Shown here: positions 58,241 to 64,000 of the stretch, piece by piece
Position numbering within the stretch: the stretch's first letter is position 1
How the letters are laid out: the number at the start of each line of letters is the position of its first letter
Source of the DNA: Haliscomenobacter sp041740695
GTDB taxonomy: Bacteria; Bacteroidota; Bacteroidia; Chitinophagales; Saprospiraceae
Assembly: GCF_041740695.1 (NCBI RefSeq)
Contig: NZ_JBGSLK010000113.1
Coordinates: 240,563-304,562, forward strand
Length of the DNA stretch: 64,000 nucleotides
Direction: 5' to 3'
Notes under the pieces: generated by a model
The model's database searches: none
What the model saw: only the letters and a program-made list of their open reading frames with translations
What the model was told of the DNA's origin: nothing
Position numbers and translations under genes: made by a program

Positions 58241-59689
58241 ATGAAGGACAGTAAACTTGTAAAATATATCGCAGAATTGGGTCAACGCGACCGTGAACGC
58301 CTCCGTCAGTTGGTGCAATCGCCTTTTTTTAACCAGCACAAACCGACGATAGACTTGCTGGAACTCATTCTCAAGTCCGTTGCTAAAGGGGACGCTCCAC
58401 TGAATCGGGAGAAAGTGTACCAAAAGATTTTTCCGAAGAGTACTTTTGACGAACAGAAGTTGCACAATGTGATGTCGAACCTTAAAAAACTGTTTCATCG
58501 GTTTTTAGCCATTGACTACATTGAAAAACAACCTTTGCTCGAAGATTTGTACACGCTGGAGGCCACGTTTGAGCGCAACCAGTTTGAACTCATGACCAAT
58601 CGGGCCAAGCTGCTGGAAAAACATTTGGCCGATCAAAAATTTGAAGACTATTTTTTCCATTATGCCCATTATCGCATGGACAACAACCTGGGCTATTACG
58701 GTGGCAACTACGTAGACCGCACCAAAACGGAAACTTTCCAGTCCATGCTCAACCACCTCGATCGTTCTTTTTTGATCGAAAAACTGCGCAATTGTTGCCA
58801 CCTGACCGCCAACTCCATGCAGGTCAATACCCATTACGATTTCGGGCTACTCACACCTTTGCTTGAGCACATCCAAACGCATTACATCAATACGCCTAAG
58901 CAGGACCAGGATTGGTCGATCCGGCTGTATTGGACCATTCTGCAAACCATGCAGGATGAAGGCAATGCGGCACATTACCAGGAGTTAAAAAGGATGCTCA
59001 ACGAATCATTTGAACATTTTAGTCCAGAAGCTCAAAAGGACCTGTATGGTTTCGCCAGCAACTATTGTATTCGCCGCAGTATGATGGGTGATGAAGAATA
59101 CAAACGGGAGTTGTTTGATTTGTACAAGCGCGGACTGGAAACCAATATCCTGCTCAGCAATGGCATCATTACTGAATACAACTACAAAAACATAGCAACC
59201 CTGGGTGGCAACTTGCGCGAATTTGACTGGACCGAGCGTTTTTTGCAGGAATACAAGTCGATGCTCCCGCCTACCAAACGTGAAAATGTATACAATTACA
59301 ACCTGGCTTATTTGTTCTACAATAAAAAACAGTACAAGCTGGTGTTGTCCAATCTGCTGCATGTACAGTTCACGGATGTAATGTATTATTTGAACTCCAA
59401 CTTCTTGATGTTGCGCACTTATTATGCCCTCAAGGATACCGAGGCATTGCTGTCGCTGATTGAAACCTTCCGTATTTTTGTAATGCGCAACAAAAAAATG
59501 TCGCCAACCCAGCGCAAAGAATACACGAACTTCCTACGTTTTGCTAAAAAATTAGTGGAATTGAAACACCACGGTGGGACTTATACCCGCAGTGCGTTGG
59601 AGGAAAAACTAAAAGCCCTGCGGGCGAAAATAGAGGCGACGGATAGTGTGATCAATCGGAGTTGGTTGCTGGAGGAAATGGGGGGATAG
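58241..59689 (+). CDS. Long helical hypothetical protein
   Basis: A 482-residue cytoplasmic protein, not recognised. It is helical throughout, with TPR-like spacing of aromatic and small residues (NYNLAYLFYNKKQYKLVLSN; YYLNSNFLMLRTYYALKD). The opening LGQRDRERLRQLVQSPFFNQ is distinctive and recalls a group of large helical proteins that Saprospiria carry in several copies, which is memory rather than proof. No signal peptide. Its 3' end leads into a family E repeat and a convergent receptor gene. Confidence 0.7.
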   Translation: MKDSKLVKYIAELGQRDRERLRQLVQSPFFNQHKPTIDLLELILKSVAKGDAPLNREKVYQKIFPKSTFDEQKLHNVMSNLKKLFHRFLAIDYIEKQPLLEDLYTLEATFERNQFELMTNRAKLLEKHLADQKFEDYFFHYAHYRMDNNLGYYGGNYVDRTKTETFQSMLNHLDRSFLIEKLRNCCHLTANSMQVNTHYDFGLLTPLLEHIQTHYINTPKQDQDWSIRLYWTILQTMQDEGNAAHYQELKRMLNESFEHFSPEAQKDLYGFASNYCIRRSMMGDEEYKRELFDLYKRGLETNILLSNGIITEYNYKNIATLGGNLREFDWTERFLQEYKSMLPPTKRENVYNYNLAYLFYNKKQYKLVLSNLLHVQFTDVMYYLNSNFLMLRTYYALKDTEALLSLIETFRIFVMRNKKMSPTQRKEYTNFLRFAKKLVELKHHGGTYTRSALEEKLKALRAKIEATDSVINRSWLLEEMGG

Positions 59690-59734
59690 GTCAGCGCAGA
59701 AACTATCCACGACAAAGAAAATTAGCACCAAACA

Positions 59735-59896
59735 TGAGTCATCCCGAATTTTCAAAATAATTCCAAAGCGACATAATTTCACAAAGAAAGCACAAAGAAG
59801 CACAAAGGACACAAAGTTAGACGTTGACGACGCTTCGCTTTGTGTCCTTTGTGTCCTCTTTTTTTTCCTTTGTGCTAAAAAAAATGTCGCTTTAGA
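59735..59896. repeat. Family E palindromic repeat, copy 3
   Basis: Inner stem GCACAAAGGACACAAAG / CTTTGTGTCCTTTGTG around TTAGACGTTGACGACGCTTCG. The outer stem AAAGCGACAT pairs with ATGTCGCTTT, and the left flank GAGTCATCCCGAATTTTCAA matches copy 1. Confidence 0.9.
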
Positions 59897-59916
59897 AAAT
59901 ATTCCTTTGTGTAATC

Positions 59917-61899
59917 TTAAAATTTGCCCTGCAAGCCCAGCATAAAATTAAACCTCCGGGAATTGTACCCGTACAGGTCAACTAACTTTTGATTGCTGAG
60001 GTTGCGCAAATCCAAAAAGACTTTCAAGTTCGGTTTGATCCGATATTCCTGGTACAAATCTAGGGTCAAATAAGGATCCAATTCCACCTCGGAGGATTCG
60101 AAACTACTGTTGTCAAAGTAATTGTCGATGCGTTTGCTGACACTGCGTACCGAGAGGCTAGCCTCCCAGTTTTTGCTTAAACTGTAGCCAATATTCAGGT
60201 TGACGGCATGTTTTGGGCGACGAAGCAGGTTAAAATACGTCGTGTCTCGGCCTGAACTCAGGGCAGTGGTCACTTTACCATCCACATAAGTGTAGTTGAA
60301 GCCCAGCTTGAGTTTGGTCCATTGCATTTGCCCTTCCAACTCTAAACCCGCATCGTCTTGTTGGTTAAAATTGAGGTATTGACCAAAAGGTGGCGCGGAG
60401 GTAGAGCGGAAAATGATCACATCCTGGAGTGAACGTTGGAAATAAACGGCCCGAAACTGAGTGGTTTGATCCTTGCTGAACCATTGTGCTCCCGCTTCAA
60501 AGTTGGTACCCGTTTCTGGTCTCAGTTCCTGGTTGCCATAAGCAGAGAAGAGTTGGTACTGCGTAGGCGCTTTAAAACTGCTTGACAGATTGATGAAGGC
60601 TTTAAATTGTTGATTGAGAAGAATGTAGGGGTTTGCATTGTAAGTCGTGAAAGTCCCAAATTCGGAGTGTTGATTAAATCTTCCCCCCACTTCAAACCCA
60701 AAAATGCCAAGTTTGGACACATTTAAAGAGGCGTAAGTACTCAAGAGGTTGGACTGCGTAAAATCAGCCTTCAATTCGTCCAGGTATTCCCCAAAATCGC
60801 TGATCGAGCGGTACAACTGATTCATGTTTTGGCTGCGGTTTTCGATGCCCAGCAGGAAGTCCATTTTTTGCCCAAACTTAAAATTGCCATAAGCCTCCAA
60901 AAAATTGGATTTGCCCTGGTAGTCAGTACGGGAATATTTGTCGAAAGCCGTCGCCGGTACGGAGGTCGAATCATCTTCAAAAATCCGCTCGGTGGCGTTG
61001 TAAACATAGTTTACCGTCAGACGCAAGTATTGTTTGTCAAAAACCAGTCCTGCTCCCCCCAGGAGGTTGTTGCTGGCGGTGATGTAATCGCGATCATCCA
61101 CAAAAGCACCCGCGTCGATGTCCGCAGTATAGGTATTGTAGTTGAACATACCTTTGAGCAAAAGGCCAGGTACAATGCGCTGTTTGAGTTGAGCGCTAAG
61201 GTTGTTTTCCACAAAACCATCTTTGTCAAAACCACCCAGTTCCTTTTCATCCAAAGCCGAGGAAAACCCTTGGCTATTCAAGTGGCTGTACTGGGCGCTG
61301 TAGCTGGTTTTTTCAGTTTGTCCGCCCAGGCTAAGGTTTCCTTTCCAGGTACCGTAACTGCCTGCTCCCACCAAAGCCTGAAGCTCCAGCGGTTTTTGAA
61401 AACTTTTTTTGCTAATGATGTTGATGACCCCCGCCAGGGCATCGGAGCCATACAAGGTGGATTGCCCACCCTTCAGGATTTCGATGCGTTCGATTTGATC
61501 GATGGGGATGAGGTTCAGGTCAAAATTGTTGCTCAAATTGGAAGGATCGTACAATGGAATGCCGTCCAGCAGAATCAGCGAATAACCGATTCCGGCGCCC
61601 CGAATGTACACACTTTGATTGGTGCCCAGGTTGTTTTGAGCGCCGTTGATGATGATTCCGACCTGGCGATTGAGCAAATCAGCCAGGGTTTGGCCCGAGG
61701 AGCGCTCCAAAACTTCCGCGCTGATCACGGTAAGTACTTTACCGGTTTGGCTTTGCTTGCGCTCGTGTTTGGTGGCCGTGATGACCACCTGATCGAGTTG
61801 TTTGATGGAATCTGCTGTTGTGCTGTTTTGGGAAAACAGGAATACTGGACCTGCACATAGCCCTAGCGCCAGTGCCAGCGTGTTGAATGCTTTAAACAT
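59917..61899 (-). CDS. btuB: BtuB-like TonB-dependent cobalamin receptor
   Basis: A 660-residue outer-membrane receptor placed under a cobalamin riboswitch, which points to vitamin B12 or a related corrinoid as substrate. Signal peptide to about residue 24 (LFSQ). A TonB box-like LDQVVITATK follows, then a plug domain (LADLLNRQVGIIINGAQ, SVYIRGAGIGYSLILLDGIPLYDPS, ILKGGQSTLYGSDALAGVIN) and a barrel ending FMLGLQGKF. The start is the ATG that gives a clean signal peptide; an upstream frame runs into the riboswitch leader. No btuCDF genes are seen nearby. Confidence 0.88.
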   Translation of the reverse strand: MFKAFNTLALALGLCAGPVFLFSQNSTTADSIKQLDQVVITATKHERKQSQTGKVLTVISAEVLERSSGQTLADLLNRQVGIIINGAQNNLGTNQSVYIRGAGIGYSLILLDGIPLYDPSNLSNNFDLNLIPIDQIERIEILKGGQSTLYGSDALAGVINIISKKSFQKPLELQALVGAGSYGTWKGNLSLGGQTEKTSYSAQYSHLNSQGFSSALDEKELGGFDKDGFVENNLSAQLKQRIVPGLLLKGMFNYNTYTADIDAGAFVDDRDYITASNNLLGGAGLVFDKQYLRLTVNYVYNATERIFEDDSTSVPATAFDKYSRTDYQGKSNFLEAYGNFKFGQKMDFLLGIENRSQNMNQLYRSISDFGEYLDELKADFTQSNLLSTYASLNVSKLGIFGFEVGGRFNQHSEFGTFTTYNANPYILLNQQFKAFINLSSSFKAPTQYQLFSAYGNQELRPETGTNFEAGAQWFSKDQTTQFRAVYFQRSLQDVIIFRSTSAPPFGQYLNFNQQDDAGLELEGQMQWTKLKLGFNYTYVDGKVTTALSSGRDTTYFNLLRRPKHAVNLNIGYSLSKNWEASLSVRSVSKRIDNYFDNSSFESSEVELDPYLTLDLYQEYRIKPNLKVFLDLRNLSNQKLVDLYGYNSRRFNFMLGLQGKF

Positions 61900-62024
61900 G
61901 GTTAAAAATTGTGGCATACCCTGAAGGTGTTCCGCAGAGGAAGTCCGCTTAGAGATGGCCATAAGCAATAAGGTAACAAGCACTCGACCCAAACCCGTCC
62001 TTCCGCGGGTGTCGGCTAAGGATT

Positions 62025-62397
62025 ATCAGCGGCAGGTCTCCTGGCTCGTTTCATTGCAGCCAGCCTTCCCGGAGTTGAGATTTGCTCCAGTGGCCAGAAA
62101 AGGGCAGCAACTAAAAAGGCTGTTTTAGAAGCTGTTTGAATTTTTTTGACGGGCTACAAATAATCCATTTTCCCCCAAATTGCGTTCCGAAAATGCTCAT
62201 TTAGCTTCTGCTAAACTCCACTTTTCGTGCCTTATTTGGGCTAAAATGGACTTATTTTCGCCTCGCCCCAAAAATTCAAACAGCTTCTTCTTACAGCCTA
62301 ATCGAAACTTACAGTTGCGGGGACAGCTCCGGCTTTGCACCGGATTCCCTATTAAGCCATGCACCACCCGCCGGGTGGTGCATGGCACCGTAGATCG
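62025..62397 (-). promoter_or_regulatory. Cobalamin (AdoCbl) riboswitch with enlarged stems
   Basis: On the minus strand the conserved blocks are in order: GGTGCC...GGCTTAATAGGGAA, CCGGTG-AAAG-CCGG, GCTGTCCCCGCAACTGTAAG, then GCCACTGG, GGGAAGGC and GCAATGAAACGAGCCAGGAG ACCTGCC. This is the B12 riboswitch core. It is about 370 rather than 200 bases long: the stem after GGTGCC is a 15-bp hairpin (GCCATGCACCACCCG), and the peripheral stem between CTGTAAG and GCCACTGG is replaced by a family C repeat. It should shut off the BtuB-like gene when B12 is plentiful. Confidence 0.92.
62117..62299. repeat. Family C palindromic repeat, copy 3, inside the riboswitch
   Basis: Centre GCTCATTTAGCTTCTGCTAA..ACTTTTCG as in the other copies. 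The outer stem AGGCTGTTTTAGAAGCTGTT pairs with AACAGCTTCTTCTTACAGCC and is continuous with riboswitch sequence. Confidence 0.92.
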
Positions 62398-62401
62398 GGG
62401 G

Positions 62402-62432
62402 CGAAGGTAGGGAATGGGGGGAAATGTGGCAA
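62402..62432 (-). promoter_or_regulatory. Promoter of the riboswitch-btuB transcript
   Basis: On the minus strand TTTG (TTG at 62432-62430), 20-base spacer, TACCTTCG (62409-62402; one mismatch to TAnnTTTG), just before the riboswitch. Confidence 0.6.
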
Positions 62433-62434
62433 AT

Positions 62435-62469
62435 AAAAAAAGCGTGTCTCCCCAAAAAAAGAGACACGC
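62435..62469 (-). terminator. Terminator of the sorting-domain surface protein gene
   Basis: On the minus strand GCGTGTCTC and GAGACACGC pair perfectly around TTTTTTTGGG and are followed by seven T. Placed right upstream of the riboswitch promoter. Confidence 0.9.
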
Positions 62470-62547
62470 CTGAAAGATTGCTAATAACAAAATACGATAT
62501 AGTAAATGAAGGGTATACGAATACGTACACCCTTTAATATAATAAGT

Positions 62548-64000
62548 TTATTTGTTGGTTAACACCATCTTACGCGTTTGTGTAAACGCGTCGGTTTGTA
62601 AGGTGTAGTAGAATACTCCACTCGTGTGCAACTGTGCCTGGCTCAAAGTAACCTGGTTACGTCCTTTGGCATAGTCACCTTGGATGCGGTATATCAAACT
62701 TCCTTTTACATCCCGAACCGTGAGTACAGCACTACTTGCTTTGGGCAAATAGAAGCCGATGGAGGTTTCATCCATAAATGGGTTTGGATTGTTTTGCTCC
62801 AAAACGTAAAGGTCCTGCCCTTGTACCTGGCCAAAGTTGAGTTGTACCCCGATTACTTCGTCCATTGCATTGTAGGCTTCCGCAGTGGTCAGGCTGCCGT
62901 TCAAACGCAGCAACTTGCTGAGTTGGCCCGCTTGTTTTGCCCGCAAAGTCAAGGTATAGAGTACTTCTTCTGCTTTCAGTTTGGCATTCCGGTCATTCCA
63001 GGAAGTGGTCAGCATACCTCGATCGGCAAAGACGCCCGTTTGATCGGCTTTCACCAAACCATAGTCAACATCTTCCAGGCTCAGGGCCGATTCATCCCAA
63101 TTGAGGGTGAACTGCCAGCCTTGAATCGCCTCTTCAGCTTTCACCTTGATCGGCACTTGAATGAGTTGACCAGCCTGTAGGCTTTGCTCCTCGGTATTGA
63201 ACAGCAGGGTTTTGCCGCTGCGTAGTTCACTGGAAGTTGCACCGCTTACCGTAGTTGCACTGCCATTGACATCACCAATCTTGACGGCCATGAAGTTGGC
63301 TCGAATATCACCAGCCAAGTCGTTGACGTTGACTACTTCCGGGAACGCAGCACTCCATGGATTGCTTGGATCGGGGAATTGATAGGTTCCATCTACGAAT
63401 CTCCAGGAGGTGTTGTTGGCGAAGTGCGTGTCGATGTTCAAGATCAATTTCCGCAACTGGATCATGTCCAAAGTTGAAATCGACTTGGAATTGTTCACGT
63501 CAGCAGCAATCAATTTGTATGGGCTGTTCAGGGCCTGTACATTCAGGATGTGCTTTTGGATCAATACCAGGTCAAAAGTAGATACACCATTCAGGTGGTT
63601 TTTGTCCAATTGTGGCGTTACCGTGAAGTCAGCTCCTTTGCTCAGGTTGAGGAAAGAGTAACCACCAGTAGCTGAAGTAGCCTGAGCCTGAGAAGCAGCA
63701 CCACTCAAAGTGATGGTTGCACCTTGCAGGTTAGCATTGCCTTCAGTTGCGATCGTACCAGCAATAGAATTAACTGAACCAACTACTCCACAAACTTTGC
63801 GGTTGTCCTGAACTTCGATGTAAGTTACACAGAAGTCGTCCTTACCAGCATTGTCCCATGCGTGCAATTCAACCAATACTACTTTACCAGCGTCAGCACA
63901 AGTCAGGTTCAAACCAGTTTGAGTAGAAACCACTGGATCACCTACGCGGTTGATCGAGTACTTGGTCACCAGTTTCAAACCGTTCAGGGTTTCTGGTCCT
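62548..64000 (-). CDS. Surface protein with dockerin-like repeats and T9SS sorting domain (5' part outside window)
   Basis: The 3' part of a larger exported protein; the frame is open to the window edge (GPETLNGLKLVTKY at the edge). Domains in the visible part: a carboxypeptidase-regulatory-like or Ig-like segment (SIAGTIATEGNANLQGATIT), a dockerin-like pair (HLNGVSTFDLVLIQKHIL and ADVNNSKSISTLDMIQLRKL), a cohesin-like segment (WQFTLNWDESALSLEDVDYG) and a type A sorting domain (NPNPFMDETSIGFYLPK, SGVFYYTLQT, TRKMVLTNK). Secreted by the type IX system and fixed to the surface; perhaps adhesion. Confidence 0.85.
   Translation of the reverse strand, partial: GPETLNGLKLVTKYSINRVGDPVVSTQTGLNLTCADAGKVVLVELHAWDNAGKDDFCVTYIEVQDNRKVCGVVGSVNSIAGTIATEGNANLQGATITLSGAASQAQATSATGGYSFLNLSKGADFTVTPQLDKNHLNGVSTFDLVLIQKHILNVQALNSPYKLIAADVNNSKSISTLDMIQLRKLILNIDTHFANNTSWRFVDGTYQFPDPSNPWSAAFPEVVNVNDLAGDIRANFMAVKIGDVNGSATTVSGATSSELRSGKTLLFNTEEQSLQAGQLIQVPIKVKAEEAIQGWQFTLNWDESALSLEDVDYGLVKADQTGVFADRGMLTTSWNDRNAKLKAEEVLYTLTLRAKQAGQLSKLLRLNGSLTTAEAYNAMDEVIGVQLNFGQVQGQDLYVLEQNNPNPFMDETSIGFYLPKASSAVLTVRDVKGSLIYRIQGDYAKGRNQVTLSQAQLHTSGVFYYTLQTDAFTQTRKMVLTNK

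Overview
The window looks like chromosomal DNA of a Bacteroidota bacterium, most probably of the Saprospiria (Haliscomenobacter-like). This is inferred from type IX secretion sorting domains, carboxypeptidase-regulatory-domain TonB receptors, promoters of the TTG-N19-21-TAnnTTTG type, near absence of Shine-Dalgarno sequences, and several protein families typical of that group. No rRNA, tRNA, CRISPR array, insertion sequence or prophage was seen. The right-hand gene runs off the window.

Layout. 1-9.9 kb: DUF4377 lipoprotein, glycoside-hydrolase-like protein, CoxE-like VWA protein, small sorting-domain protein, threonyl-tRNA synthetase, a membrane O-mannosyltransferase-like protein and a small beta-barrel protein. 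10-21 kb: thioredoxin/MsrA-like protein of the VPGUxxT type, GNAT, DinB, Rpn-like nuclease, large BNR-repeat protein, NUDIX, cysteine-synthase-like enzyme, fatty acid hydroxylase and AI-2E family transporter. 21-31 kb: two small envelope proteins, then a signalling block (rpoN, an NtrC-type activator and two histidine kinases on the minus strand; a CHASE3-like kinase and two single-domain receivers on the plus strand). 31-41 kb: sodium:solute symporter with a 37-residue partner, PIG-L deacetylase, fused trehalose-6-phosphate synthase/phosphatase, conserved hypothetical protein and rpsP. 41-44.3 kb is the accessory patch: hipBA, a Uma2-like protein, a start-less gene scrap and an immunity-like gene. 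44.3-55 kb: pyruvate:ferredoxin oxidoreductase with a GltD-like FeS flavoprotein, AAA/nuclease protein, TonB receptor and rpe. 55-64 kb: lipoprotein plus vanadium haloperoxidase-like protein, long helical hypothetical protein, a BtuB-like receptor under a cobalamin riboswitch, and a dockerin/sorting-domain surface protein.

The most striking feature lies between genes. At least eight families of palindromic repeats (called A to H here; I is a loose ninth) sit in the gaps, usually at the 3' end of a gene and often containing its stop codon. Within a family the core or loop is conserved, while the stem differs from copy to copy yet still pairs with itself. One copy (family C) lies inside a peripheral stem of the cobalamin riboswitch. 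I regard this set as the best candidate for a little-described system. All functional calls are from reading the sequence; no database search was run.
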